This document shows positions 24,901 to 37,700 of a stretch of DNA of 64,000 nucleotides, in pieces (within the stretch, counting starts at the first letter, position 1; each line of letters starts with the position of its first letter). The position numbers were made by a program, and so were the translations under genes. This DNA is from Mugil cephalus (Eukaryota > Chordata > Actinopteri > Mugiliformes > Mugilidae). The DNA lies in the NCBI RefSeq assembly GCF_022458985.1, contig NC_061773.1:1060001-1124000 (forward strand), given 5' to 3'. The notes below the pieces were generated by a model, which made no database searches, was not told the DNA's origin, and saw nothing but the letters and a program-made list of their open reading frames with translations.

Positions 24901-27900
24901 AAGAGGTACACATAGCTCCAACAACTTACCACCACACATCCGGAACAGCGACAACTACTTACTTTTCAAGAAAAGCCAGGGGCGGCTATGGCTCAGTAGG
25001 TAGAGCGGGTTGTCCATGGACCGAAGGGCTAGCGGCTCGATCCCCCAAGTGTGCCATATGCCGAAGCGTCCTCGAGCAAGACACTGCTCCCAGTGCAACT
25101 GGCATTGGTGTGTGAATGTGTGTGTGCTTGTGTGAGTGAATGGGTGGATGTGTCTCTGACTGTAAAAGCGCCTTGAGTACCTTTGAGTAGGTAGAAAAGC
25201 GCTATATAAGAGGAAGACCATTTACCAAAAATCTCAAACACTGGTTAACTAACTAGCTAACTAACCAGACATGTACTCCGATAGCCTAAAAGTTTTCTTA
25301 ATCTGATGTATGCTCTCTGGATCCTTGGACCATGTCTGTTCTGATACTGTCTGTCTGTGTCGACATTGTCTGTCCGTGTCGGGTTCTGTAATTGTCTTTT
25401 GCATGAATGTTGTTTTGAAGTCTTCTTTGTCTGTGTTGTGTAGCTGCCTTGGGACTACAGCTGAAAATTAGCATCTGTGCTAAGACTGGCACATTTCCAC
25501 TGATGACTAATGCTTCAATGTTGATTAATGTGCATTGTCCCAATTTAATAAACTACTACTACTACAACTACTACTACTAATAATAATAATAATAATATAT
25601 CCTTCATACAACGTATACATTTGTCAAGGCTTTTATTTTGTGACATGAGTTGGTTTCCGTTTTTGAACAGGTGCTGTTGATGTATTGGAAGATGTAGGGT
25701 CGGAAGGAGCAGAAGATTCTGAATTCTGGGAGGGAGTAACAAAGCCAGGGAATTCAAAAACAACATCTTCTCAGACAGATAATCAGGTATAGTAAATAAA
25801 AACGGGTACAATTTCTCAAATGAATAATACCACATTGTAATCCATACTGACAGTAAATGAAAGGCTGAGATCTCAGTGATTGAATTATTTGGCAGACTTC
25901 CTCAGAGAAGCACAGTGTTCAGAAGTAGATATATATGTTCAGAAATATCCATTTCCAGTTAGATTATTGCTAGATCTTGTAAAGTTCTTTGTTTGTAGTT
26001 ACTCTACATTCCTTGATTTGTTTTTTCTTTCATATGTCATTTTCTTCTCAGTCACAACCAAACTGACCACGAGAGGACACTTTCCCTATCACTGTTTAAA
26101 CCTGATGTTCTTTGTTTGCAGGCAGCAGATGGAGTGCATAACTCTGACAATGAAGTCATAGATGATGGCATCGAAGGTATGGGTCTGTAACACATGAGGA
26201 AAACCGCTTATTATAATTCTGGTTTCTGTTTTACAGCACAGCTTATTCAGTAACAAATCATTCAGCTGAATTAAGTCCTCTCTGACTGTTCATTCTGCAT
26301 GTCTTTACTTTGTATTAGTAGAAAAATTCAACTTTAAAATCATCACTGACCCAGCAGACTTGATGAAATTTGTCCAACACCTCAAGGAGAGCAACAGAAA
26401 AGTGAGTATTTGCCACGATTACACCATTTCAGGTGCATTTCTTTTTCTATGCAGTGTGCCAACTCAGCTTTTTTCCTTTTAGAAAGCACAAAACCAAGGG
26501 GAAAATACAGAAGAGAAATCTCCGCCGGTAACGGCCAACGAGGAGGAGAAAGATGAAGATGAACAGCTGCTGGAGGAGTTTGAAGATGAGATGTCTGACC
26601 TCTCTGTGCCTTCTGATAAGATAGAAGAGATAAAGGAGGAAATGCAGAAGGAGTTTGACAACATCATAAATGAGGTTTCAAACTTTCAGACATTATGTAA
26701 TTTTAAAATATGTAATTTTTTAAATATTAAAATGTTATTAGGGGGCAGCACAGTGGAGTGGTGGTTAGCACTGATGCCCCCCAGTGAGAAGGTCCAGGTT
26801 TGAGCCTTTCTGGATGGAGTTTGCATGTTCTCTGGTTCTCCAGTTCCCACCTCCAAAGACGTGCTCTTAAAGTTCTATCTTGACCACAGATGTGAGAGTG
26901 AAAAAAATTTAAACCTAAAATGTGCAAATGTTGAGAAAACTAACTAAAAAGAAAAGAAAAAAAATAACATGGTACATGACAATATACATAAAGTGGCTGG
27001 TGAAACCATGAGTTGAATAGTGCAAAAAGGGATGAAAAGAAAATATGAGATGAGGTAGTTAAATGTTTTGCTCTGAGGTGACTGGCTTCTCTCTGTGTTG
27101 TAGGCTCAGCAGGAATTGGAGACAGAAGGTTTGAAAGGGGAGTTTGATCGCACTCATGCAACACAGACACTGGAGACAACACTGGATAAGCTGCTCGATC
27201 ATCTGGAGGAGAAAGACACTCAAGATCCGGAGCAACAAGCATCAGGGGTCCAAAGAGGCAGCGACCCAACCAGGGGCAGCCCCAGCCTGGCTCCAAAGCA
27301 GCCAGGTAACCATGTAGCCTGGCCTTAATGCACCACGTATTTATCCACATGGTCTGCGTTCAGCTCAGTCATCTTCACATTTCATCCATATGTGCAGTAG
27401 ATGTTTACATCTTCCATCTCAGAAGAGGCACACACATGGAGTTTGATGCAAAATTCTCAGAGAATTTGTGTGATCAGAATTCCTTTGGTCAGTTGGTGGT
27501 CTTTCCTCTGTAACTACTGATCTAAATGTGGGTGACTTAATTTTCATTAATCAAAAATGTAATTATTCAAATCAAACCCAATAATTGAAGATGTAATGGT
27601 GCACAAATGTAATGTTTATTAAGCAGTGTTTTGGATTACACATTTCTGGCTCTTGCCACCTCCATCCTGTGACCCTGCTGATGGGTTTTGAGGTGAACTG
27701 TGTTGTTTGTCCCTCTTTTGTCTCGTCACCCCAGACCAAGCGGCTGATGACCATGTTAAGATCAAAATTACTAAGTATAAGACGGGCAGCAGCCCTGATG
27801 GGGAGGTCAAAGTTCAGGAGATGGGCGAAGGAGATCCCCAGTGGCAGCACATAAAGGACGTGGTTAAGGAACAGCTAGAGAAGGCAGGACTGAAGGCCGA

Positions 27901-29088
27901 AGGTATGAAGGAGGCGTGCCCGAAACATTCTTGGCCCTTTCTCTTTTTCATCTGTTATCTTGAGCATACAGTGTTGTATCTCATTTTATCAAATAGCATA
28001 CACCTGTCAGGTAGTCTATTAAAGATTTAGATTCGCAAAAGGCAGTTCACTTCATGTCAAATCAAAAGTCACAATATCAGGAACAGTTAGCTGAAACTTG
28101 TCTTAATAAGAAAAGAAAATGAAAAGTGTGTCAACCATGTGTGTTCATTCTTTTCCATCCACTGTTGCATTTACACCATTCTTCATTCTAATTAATACTC
28201 TTGAGCCAATGGCGTGTACACAGATTTGACTGGAAAGCCCCCCACCCCCTCTTGCATTCCTTTTTTAGGTAAAATTGAGGTGAAGATTTTGACGCGGAAG
28301 AATGCAGAGGAGGCGGGTGATCAGTGGCTGACTGAAGAAGATACAAAGTCCTTCAGAGAGCTGCTCATAAATCTCCTGGTAATTTCAGCGGTCATAAGCA
28401 CTTTTATTGTTTTTTGTTTGTTTTTTTGCATGCATGCATGCCTACAATGTGTCTTAACAGTCTACAACAGCAGTCGAAGTCAGACATACATGGTACACCC
28501 ACATAGTCTGTGTAATTGCTGAATGTCTCTGCTGGTGTCAACTATGAGAATTTCCTCATTGTGGGGTGAATAAGGCATATCTAATCCTATTTTAACATCC
28601 ATCCTGTGCAACCCTAATCCGTTCCACATTGTGCTGAGATCCTGCCGATGCATGTGGAAATGTGCAGATGACTTAAAGATGGCCACTTACGATTGGACGG
28701 CCGATAATGGATATTACTGCAAGGTCTAAACAGGGTGTGAAAGCAAACAAAACCACCCTCCTTGTGGAGACGTACAGTTAGACCACTAGGGAAATCATAG
28801 TAGTAGATATTGGCTTTTGTGATAGGTCACAGATAAAGTTTCCTTTTAATGACTCCTCCAGGTAGACCTGCAGCCCTCATATGGTTTTTTGTTTGTTTTT
28901 TTATTTCATAATCTCAGTAACATTTTATTTTTTAAACTTTCGTCCCCCAGACTGGAGGCACTGAAGAGATTTACAAAGAGCAAAAGAGGCAGCAGGAGTT
29001 GGAAAACAACTATAGGTTTGTGTGGGGAGAGTCCCAGGAGGATTCCAAGTCGTCCAGCACCTCTGATTCTGATGATATGGACGTATGA
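18660..29088 (+). CDS. os9: OS-9 endoplasmic reticulum lectin (ERAD), 15 coding exons
   Basis: OS-9 is an ER-lumen lectin that reads trimmed mannose on misfolded glycoproteins and passes them to the SEL1L-HRD1 ligase. Exons are 18660-18812, 19237-19419, 19793-19856, 19927-20003, 20570-20668, 24055-24256, 24464-24610, 25671-25786, 26122-26176, 26319-26401, 26483-26674, 27104-27305, 27735-27902, 28269-28378 and 28951-29088. All have GT..AG borders and consistent phase, giving about 661 aa (human 667). Order: signal peptide (RLYVLFLTCPLCVPA), the family motif LNLEELNEMKYGIQILP, the MRH domain with the WW sugar-binding pair in KDWWTYEFC (about 115-116) and RVDEPQSCRYVL, an acidic coiled middle (EEEKDEDEQLLEEFEDEM), then the C-terminal region ending in an acidic tail DSDDMDV. 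ATGs at 18645, 18660 and 18663 are in frame. The 18663 one has A at -3 and G at +4. The gene is divergent from b4galnt1. Confidence 0.97.
18935..18990 (+). repeat. (AC)n microsatellite in os9 intron 1
   Basis: About 28 AC units followed by a TATATA stretch, shortly after the first os9 donor. Confidence 0.97.
20801..21010 (+). mobile_element. tRNA-derived SINE (family 1)
   Basis: Head CTCAGTAGGTAGAGCGGGTT and B-box-like GCGGTTCGATCC, then a body with AGCAAGACACTG and AAAAGCGCT near the tail. It matches the copy at 24976-25222 closely. Confidence 0.85.
21052..21376 (+). mobile_element. tRNA-derived SINE (family 2)
   Basis: GACACAGTGGTGTCCTGGTT head with CTCACAGCAAGAAGGTTCTAGG, body GTGATTCTAAATTGACC, and end GATAGGCTGGCGAAC...GATAAGCG. 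This is a common teleost SINE layout. It follows the family 1 SINE with only about 40 bp between. Confidence 0.8.
22269..23529. mobile_element. foldback DNA transposon with about 300-bp terminal inverted repeats
   Basis: The left arm 22269-22560 and the right arm 23219-23529 are inverse copies at high identity; both contain TTTTGGTCATTGGATTTTC and AATAAAATCGTTAGAAGACA or the complement. The interior has a minus-strand ORF of 156 codons (23095-22625). Its N-terminal part (YVLCSHVQNL, AGVLPSQRRG, YDTWVYVHRD) recalls the SWIM-like region of YqaJ-associated ISL2EU-type elements. A plus-strand MTRICCAVNCTN recalls a THAP start. The ISL2EU link is tentative. It lies in os9 intron 5. Confidence 0.75.
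24976..25222 (+). mobile_element. tRNA-derived SINE (family 1)
   Basis: GGCGGCTATGGCTCAGTAGG head, B-box-like GCGGCTCGATCC, body through GTGTGTGAATGTGTG, end AAAAGCGCTATATAAG. It lies in os9 intron 7. Confidence 0.85.
26741..26905 (+). mobile_element. truncated family 2 SINE
   Basis: GGGGGCAGCACAGTGG...GTGGTTAGCACTG head, GTTTGCATGTTCTC and CCTCCAAAGACGTGC body, cut off before the usual 3' end. It lies in os9 intron 11, about 70 bp after the donor. Confidence 0.75.
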
Positions 29089-29690
29089 TCTCACTGGCCA
29101 ACATTCAGCGCTCCGTTTGTGACATGAACTCTTGTAGAGATCTGCAGGGAAGCAACAAAAGAGTCACTTATTGTTGTTAAACCTGTCCGATAATATCTAC
29201 ACAGCGGGTTGCACAAGCAGGAAATGTGTCCATGTCTCTTAAATAGGCAATAATGTGTCTTCAACAGCCACCATCAATGTGTTGTTCGAAGAAATGCAAC
29301 ATCTTGGCTGTGCTCAAACAGCTGAAGGAAGTTTTTCCCCTTTTTGACAGATGGCATAGTTGAGTGACACACATTTATGTTATGGAGATATTTTTTCAGT
29401 TTTGTCATATGCATTTACATCCAGAGCTGTAGGCAGCACATTTTTTGTTTGCAGTTAAATTATTATTTGCTTGTTGCCACTGGCAAAAGACGCCCTTGTG
29501 TGTAGATTCCTCAGCTGTGGTATTTTGTGTATCTCAACAGGGGAGCTGAGTGATTGCTCTACTCAAAAGTACAACACACAGTTGAGTACAAAGTGAAAAT
29601 CCACATTCCACTTCCTGTTTGACTTTGCAACTGTCAAACACGCTTTGTTCAGTGTATACATCATAAATAAACATAGAAATTACACAAAAG
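29089..29690 (+). other. os9: os9 3' UTR with AATAAA signal
   Basis: The noncoding sequence after the TGA at 29086-29088 runs to a canonical AATAAA at 29666-29671. Cleavage would fall about 15-25 bases later. No coding potential is visible. Confidence 0.6.
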
Positions 29691-31049
29691 GTTTGTACAC
29701 ACGCTGTGAGGCCTGATATTTAACACAAGGTTTAAACTCAGTTGTTTCATAAAAAAGATGTTTTCACTCGATTAGTTTTCTGTGAAAGGAAAGTAAAACA
29801 CTTAAGAGTGTTATAAATCTTTTGATTGTGTTCTTCTTTTTTTTTTAATTCACCTTAATTTAGCAAAGGGACAGTGTCAATCAGATACCAAATTCATGAA
29901 GACATGTACTTTAAGGGCTGAATCTGTATAGTTTGTGAATAATTGTCGCTACTCAACCCAACATGTACATAATTATTGTGTGATGTGTTTTTTTTATGAT
30001 GTGTTGTATATTAGCACAGATGTAAGTGGGGAAAGACTTACCAGAGTAAACGTGTGTAAAGTTTCCAACTGTGTAGTCTTGTGTATGAACCTTATTATGG
30101 TCATTGGGGCTTAGTCATAAGTACACACAGCTTTTTATCAGATGAACATTAGAGGCATTGTTCCCAGGAGTGCTAAAGTCCACCCAGGCTCAATATCAAA
30201 CAGGCTTAAGCAGGGACAGACTTCATGTGCAATGGGTGTGTTATTTACTTAGCCTACTGAATTTGTCAACTCAAGGACTTTAGAGTAGCTTTAAGCTTTT
30301 CAAGGATGTCTGTGATCTTAAAATTGCCTCTGAACTAGCTCCAAATTTATAACCTGAGAAACCTGAGCCTGTTGATAATTATAGTCAATATCCAGGGGCA
30401 GTGAAGCCAGAAAAAACAACTTTTAAAATTTTGGCAGGTGTCCTTTGGACACCCATTTTATATTTGTGTTGTCTCCTGCACCCATATTCCACTTTACAAA
30501 ATTGACCAGCATGATAAGGCCAAAGCAAATTTGATCTGGTGGAGACTGTACTTCTAGTGAAGTCAATGCTTCAAGTATCTCCGCCTGTTTCACAAAGACG
30601 AAAGGGGAAACAAAACAGTGCTGCATGAAACAAAGTAATAGTTTTCATATCTCTTTTGAAAATCACAGATAAGGGGTTTTAGATGGATGGATTGAAAACG
30701 GTTATTCCAAGTATTGCTTTGTTCAGAAGCAAATAAGCCATCGTGTCCAGCTGTTTTGCCCACAACAGAGATGCACGTGTACATCTGTTATTTCAAATGA
30801 GGGGAGTTGGTGAAATCATAATGACTCCAGAAAACTTTACTCGTAATAAATGTAACAATATGTTTTTGCGCATACCAACACCACAAACCGGCTTACTCAA
30901 TCCGAAACAAGTTTTCTTAAGAAAACTCACAATTTAACAATTCAAGCAATTGTTAACGTAGCAGTTAACAATTGCTCCAATTGTGTTTCTGTCTGTTTCC
31001 TTCCGTGAGCTAGACCTCCCCATATTTTGACTGTTATTTACCGGAAAGC
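29691..31049. other. os9-c1galt1 intergenic space, no gene recognised
   Basis: AT-rich sequence between the os9 polyadenylation site and the c1galt1 CpG-rich start. Only short unsupported ORFs occur. Confidence 0.5.
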
Positions 31050-31792
31050 CTGCTTTTTCTGGACGGATGTCAGCAGACAGACCAGTTAGTCAGACTTTCC
31101 CTGCAGTCCACGGTGAAAGGTCGCGCATCTGTTTTTGTCTTTAATCCACGGGTTCGTTTCATTAACCTATAAGCTCCATGGAGAGAACAGAACAGTCGTG
31201 TTGTTTGCCACGGTCGGTCGGTTAACTCGTTTATTTTCGACATATAACCTCGACGGAACCGCTAACTTGACACCGAAGTTAAGGCTATAGCAGTGCGTGG
31301 ACCAAACAACCGAGCAGATAGACTGTGGTCGCTTCCCACCCCGACTAGTGGGGCGAGAGCGAATGAATAAGTGCTCATGGCTTTAATTATAAATCCTCCT
31401 GGGGATTATAGTTGACTATCAAGCTTCTTTTTCCACGGTGTGTAGCGACGTGCTAGCACGGCTAGGCTAGCCGAGCCGAGCCGAGCGCGAGTCGTGACCC
31501 CCAGAACTGGTTCTGTTTTCTTTCGCTGCTCAGCGGTGGTGTTTATCTTTGCCATGATATAGCCGTGGTGGCGTGGCACGGCTGCTATGTTGTCCGTGGT
31601 ACCGCTAAGGAGTAAACCGCACCTAAAACGGGGAGTGACACTTCGCAGTTGTCACGCTTGCCACAGCACTTCAACGGCACTGCCAGTGGAGCAGAAGAAG
31701 GAGGAGACGGTCCTCGCAGCGTATGTCCGTGTCGACTTTCTTCGTCTCACTCGGCCTCCGCTTCAGTTGAACCTAGCCAGCGAGACGGCAGC
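31050..31792 (+). promoter_or_regulatory. c1galt1: c1galt1 CpG-rich promoter and 5' UTR with overlapping upstream ORF
   Basis: The sequence is CpG-rich, with CCGAGCCGAGCCGAGCGCGA near 31470-31490, unlike the AT-rich flanks. No TATA box was found. An upstream ORF of 69 codons starts at 31587, and its TGA (31794-31796) overlaps the main ATG as ATGA. A second upstream ATG at 31649 is in frame with the protein and would add 48 residues. The membrane-anchor layout favours 31793 as the true start. Confidence 0.5.
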
Positions 31793-34700
31793 ATGAAGGC
31801 CATCGGATCCAGATTCTCTTTTTTTGCGGGGTTTGTGGTGGGGACCCTCTCTCTGTACGTGTTTCTGCGGCAGGTGTGGTTTGAGAGGACTTCGTCGTCT
31901 CTCCAGGTCAGCAGCCAGTTCAAGCCTCATGGCCACCTGCAGCAGCACGACGAAGAGAAGGAGATGTGGAAGAAGGAAAGGTCTGCTCTGTTCAATCTGA
32001 AGCACCCCCATCATATAGGTACGTCCCCCTCGAAGAAATATGTCTAAAAGATGTGAGGACAGACTGTCTCCCCACATTGCTACACTTAACCAGTATGTAT
32101 TGTAGGACAAATGCACAGCAACCTCATCATGAGGAAGTCTTTATATTTAACCACTGCCTACACAATCATATCACACACATCTGTGGCTCTGGGACACAGT
32201 ATTCAACTGTGGACTGATACTCGGAAGCGCGCAACTCTTTCCCAAAGAATTGGAGGCTTACTTTTTTTGACAGGATTTAATGAAATACACATGCCTGCAC
32301 TTTTTCTAGGCTTCACTACTCAACGGCCAAAAGTTACACTACAAACCATATCATAGAGAAGTAGGCGATAAACATTAACCTTTGAGTTTCCTTCCGTGTA
32401 TGCCTGTGTAGCATGCAACAACGTCTTGAAGCTATCTGTCATTCTCAGGAGTCAGATATTTCATAATGTACAGATAAAGCAAATGTTTTGTTGGCATCAT
32501 TTGATATAGGTCAGACACACTAACACTAACAGAAGGTATATGTTAGTATGTGTTTATAAGTTCTGTCAGAAGTTTTGTCACAAGTTATATGACTTAACTG
32601 ATGTTTATAGTACTTATAAGATATTTTTGTCACCTGTAGTCTGGAATTGTTTTTGTCCACACTGGGTGTTCGATTAAGTTGTTTCAGGGGATAAATAGGT
32701 GAAAATAATAATAATAATAATGATAAAAACTAAAAGTTTTCTGAATCTGAATCTTCACTAGTAGCATCTTGTCACCAAGTCAGATGTGTTTTCTTCACAC
32801 TTCAAAATCAAATGCTTCGATCAAAAAGTTTTGAAATTATTTGTATTCGAGAACAATTCAAACATCCTATCAAAAAGCTGCTTTTCATCATGTTACCGCA
32901 ATCAACATTGTGCGTCTACCCGCATTGAATGATGTTCAGGAGTCAGGGTGAAAAGTCTCACCTCGACAACAGAGGCTCTGACTGGACGAAAACGACTTAA
33001 CCGCATCACTAGTTTTGTAGAATAGATTTTTATTTATTTATTTATTTTTACCTTAACTGGGTTGCGGAGGCACCATGTAACTTTTGGGAAGCAGATTTTG
33101 ACCGGGAGATTATTCTGTTACAGTACATTAGTATTGAGACGTCTGCAGTCAGCTTTTCTCATGTTAACATTCGTCTTAGTTAGCATTTGCAAGCTCAGTA
33201 ATTCAGACTATTGTCTATTTGTAATGGTAAATGCTCTTGCTTTTATATAGTGCTTTTGCACCTTTTGGTACTCAAAGCGCTTTGCAGTCACAGAGGTTCA
33301 GTGTTTTACTCAAGCACATGTCAGCATGTGGCACATTCCAGGGATCGAACCGTTAACTGCTCTACTTACTGAGACACAGTCACCCCTATTGTCTCCCACA
33401 AGCACCAAATCATCATCCAGTCATGTTCTGCCCCTTCAAGTCAACCTAAATCACCTATATTAGCTGTATTTAATACAAAACATCAACCAATATACATATA
33501 CATCCATAATTATTATAGTGGATAATGAAATAATTCTTATTTTTACACTTGCATATCCTAAATTAGAAGTATAGCTTCTGCCAAGTTGGGTGAAACCAGC
33601 TTGGCCTGTTTTTCAGGCAGTGGCTATAGGTGTGTGTTCACATTTTGTGTGTCTGTGAAGGCTCTCAGTCGTCCAGGTCATCGTAGTCATAATCAAAGCA
33701 TACACTTGGTCACCTACGACATCGCTAAGCATTTGGCATCCATCCTGACTTCTTTGGTAGGCATCACCCCTAACTACATTGAAAACTCCAGGGATTTTGT
33801 GAACATAGTTAAGGACATCACACTGGGTCCGGAAGAAACCATCGTGTCCTGCATTCTCGCTGTTCACCTGCATTCCAACCAGAGAAGCAACACATGTAGT
33901 ACAGGAAAGACTGTGTAGGTTTCACCCTTACCCACGACAAGACAGAGAAGGGGGAATCCTTCACATGACACATCAGTTTCAACAACATCAAGTTCACCCA
34001 GGAGGACATCAGCAGGGCTGCTTTTTTGGACTGTCTAGTGCACATTGAAGAAGACCCACCACCCCCTGGAACACAAACTAGGAGTCATCAGAACCCTCCA
34101 GGCCAGACTGTATCCATAAGACAGGATGGAAAGGAGAAGAAGGGGAAACATACAAACCCTCAAGATGTAGGGATACCCAACCGGGCCTTTGCTAAAGGCT
34201 CAAGAGGGTATCCCAAAAAGGACAGGAAAGAGTACAGCAAGAGGAGGAACATTGTCTGCGTGGCTGGTGTATTGGAGAAACTGAAGAGAATTTTCAGAAA
34301 ACGCAGCATTCCAGTTTATTTCAAACCCGTCACCCTTAGACAGAAACTGGTCCACCTCAAACACAAAACTCTCTGGCCAAAACCCAGTAATGTATGCCAG
34401 CCTCAAGCGGCCACTCAATGAACTGCAGTGTTTTGCACTTCGACATGGGCTTCCTCACTCTGACCCGGAGGTTGCTGCTTTCTTCTAACCAACACTGTAA
34501 ATGGGACACGGCATAAAGTACTGCATGTGGAGGTGGTGCTCATTGTGAATTTAATTCCTCTGTTTACAAGTGCTTTCATAATCTCCTATAGCTTAAATGG
34601 GTTAAAACACTTTAGGCACTCGGTAACTTTGAAAGACACCCTTCAAAGAGACCAAAAACAGCCACTGCCCTTGCAGGTTTGACATTTCTGTGGTTTATGC

Positions 34701-37700
34701 ATTGTCTAATTGTCCGTTAAGGCCTGTAATGCTGACGAGGACCCTGTTTTTCAAGTTTGCCAGTTTCTTAAATGTGTGTAAAAAGTGAGGAAACCTAGAC
34801 AGTTTCTTTTTAGTCTGTAACTCGACAGCTAACAGACTTTTTACTACATTAAGTGTAAGTCATGTCAGTAAGAATTTCAATCTCAATGGCGTCATCATAA
34901 TGTTGTCATGTTATTTTTACAGGAAGTCCTGGAGTAGCTCATGAGCTAGCTTCAAACTCATTACAGTAAAACAGTTCCTAGAACTAGAAACCACACGCCC
35001 CGTTTCATTTTTGAAACTTTCAAAGCTAGTCCTCTGATTTACATCGTCTAGAGTGAAGATAGGCAGTATATTGGTTCCCAGTTTTAGCTTTATGACTGAG
35101 AAAAACAAATGTTGCGCACAGACTAGACAGTAGCCACTTGTGCTGCTATTGACATTACAGACATAGCAGTTTAAATATAAATAACTATGTCCCCATTTCT
35201 TCATTTCACCTTGATAACATTTAGTTTTTTTTTTCTTTTCTTTTCCTTTTTTTTGTCCCTGGATTTCCTCATCAGCAGGCAGTGCTAACATGGGGCCTTG
35301 CAAACCCGCTTTACTACTAGTGTGGGATTATTCTACAATATTTACTCATCATTGCAGTAAAATAGTCCAGAATGAGATGAGATGAGCATGTAGTGGTGAG
35401 GCAGGACAAGTAGCAGCAAACCAGGAAGAAGGCCACTGTGTTAGCTGGCTGCTAGCACCTTGGATAGCAATTAGCCTAGCAGCTAGGCTACAGAGCAAAC
35501 ATTCAGGCAATCCTTCCGCATTAGCAATGAATGCAAATGATTCGGTCCAAGAAACGTTGAATCCTCTGTTCTCCTCAGTTATTTTTCTCTTTTTCCCTTT
35601 GGGATCAATGGCCCATCCCACAGCCGCCGGTTTGTTTACAACAGTCACCTGCCTGGCATCCCGCCTTACTGATAGAAACGTGTGTCGCAGGCTATGACGT
35701 AAATCTTCGTTGACAGAAATGTTGAAATTTAATATTTATTCTACACATTTTTACAGCATTGAAAAACGTTAATAATGTTTGTGTCATGTTTGTTTTCCTA
35801 CAGAAACCATATTAAAACAAAAAATATATTTCTCTCCCCCATCTTTTTCCATTTTCAAACATTTTTGAAAAAGCTTCAGGGAGCCACTAGGGCGGCGCTA
35901 AAGAGGCCTAGCTGGACTGGTACAAAAAAAAAAAAAAAAATCAGCCTGGGCATTTTGAGCTGAGACTGTCTCAGCAGGTGCTGATGGAAAGACGATGAAG
36001 CCTGTGAATGAGAACAAACCTTCTTGTGACAATGCTTGTACACTGCCTATGTATACTCATGTATATGTACTTGTCTAATAAACTTAAACCAACACATTCC
36101 TCCCAGTCCTGCTATTCTATACAGTACTTAGTGGAAACCAAAAAGCTGCTTGGTCTAGTTAAGCTCCTGAACAATGTAAAACATATGATAGGAATTTAGG
36201 ACACAGAGGAATAGAGATGAGACATGATCAGTGATGAATATTAGAATGAATAAATGACAGATTTAGTGATATTTTCAAAGACTATTGACCACATTAATAC
36301 TTAGCACAGCAACACAGAATAGCTGTTGTTCATATGCACATGATGCAATAGTAAGAAAATGTGGGCAAAATCCAATTGTCTTCCTACAACACTGTGAATT
36401 GTTTACAAAAGAAAAGGTTAAAAGTAATTCTACAATAGGCAAAATGTAATCTATTTAAATAAACAAAACATTCAATATAACCTAAAATAAATCCAAATAA
36501 ATTAATTTACTCATCTATGTGCAGATAAAGAGGGAAACAAATGACTAAACATTTACACCCTAACCCCTGATCTTATGTAGACATAAACTTCAATACTGTA
36601 TATAACATTACACTCTTCTCACCACTAGTTCCTGCAGCTAACTGATGTGGTTGACTTCCGGTTTGGCGACTTTGTTCTTCCCTAAAACTTAGATCCACAT
36701 TAGACCTCTCTGGTATACTCATTACGTAGAGTAGTTGTCACCTAATTCGACCACTTTTTCCCCATTCTGTAAAATGAAAAAAAATACCAATATATCTAGA
36801 GAAAGACACAAATTTCACAAATCTGGATAAATGTTGTTATGTGAATGTACTATCAAATTAAAACGACCATATCTCCAGTTTTACATGGTCTATCAGCGTC
36901 AAACAGATACTGTTGAAAATTTCGAAATTATTGTATCAATAACTTTCTGTGTAACCCTAACATCCCCACTCTTTATTCTCTATTTATCTTTATTGAAAGA
37001 ATCTTGTGTGAACTTTTAACACTATCCGAACAGTGTACTCGTAATATTTGCCAACAATGGATAATTTAAATGATATATCTTGTTTCGTTGTCTTTTATAT
37101 CACACTTCATAACCATTTTTATTCTTGGGTTCTTCTAAAAGTTTTAAATAGATATTACAGTGTACAATTTTAATGTTTATCTCTTCTTACCAGGTGAAGA
37201 TAGCCACATGGCCGATGAACTGTACAAGAAGGTGCGTATTCTTTGCTGGGTGATGACTGGACCCAACAACCTGGAGACAAAGGCTCGACACGTCAAGTAC
37301 ACATGGAGTCGTCACTGCAATATTGTGGTCTTCATGAGTTCTGTGGACAACCCTGACTTCCCCACTGTGGGATTAGGTACAAAGGAAGGTCGCGATCAGC
37401 TTTACTGGAAGACAATCCGGGCCTTCCATTATGCCTATGAGCATTATGCCAATGAAGCAGATTGGTTCCTCAAGGCAGATGATGACACCTACGTAATAGT
37501 AGACAACCTTCGGTGGGTCCTCGCAAACTACACGCCCAATGATCCAATTTACTTTGGCCGAAGATTCAAGCCTTACACCAAGCAGGGCTACATGAGTGGT
37601 GGTGCGGGCTATGTACTGAGCAAAGAGGCTCTGCGGAGATTTGTTGAGGGTTTTAAGAACAAAGTCTGCACTCACACTACCTCAGTAGAGGACCTTGCAA

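Noticed and set aside
24984-25046. tRNA gene candidate (tRNA-like A and B boxes)
   Set aside because: It is the head of a SINE found several times in the window, with the SINE body and tail attached. No intact cloverleaf was worked out.
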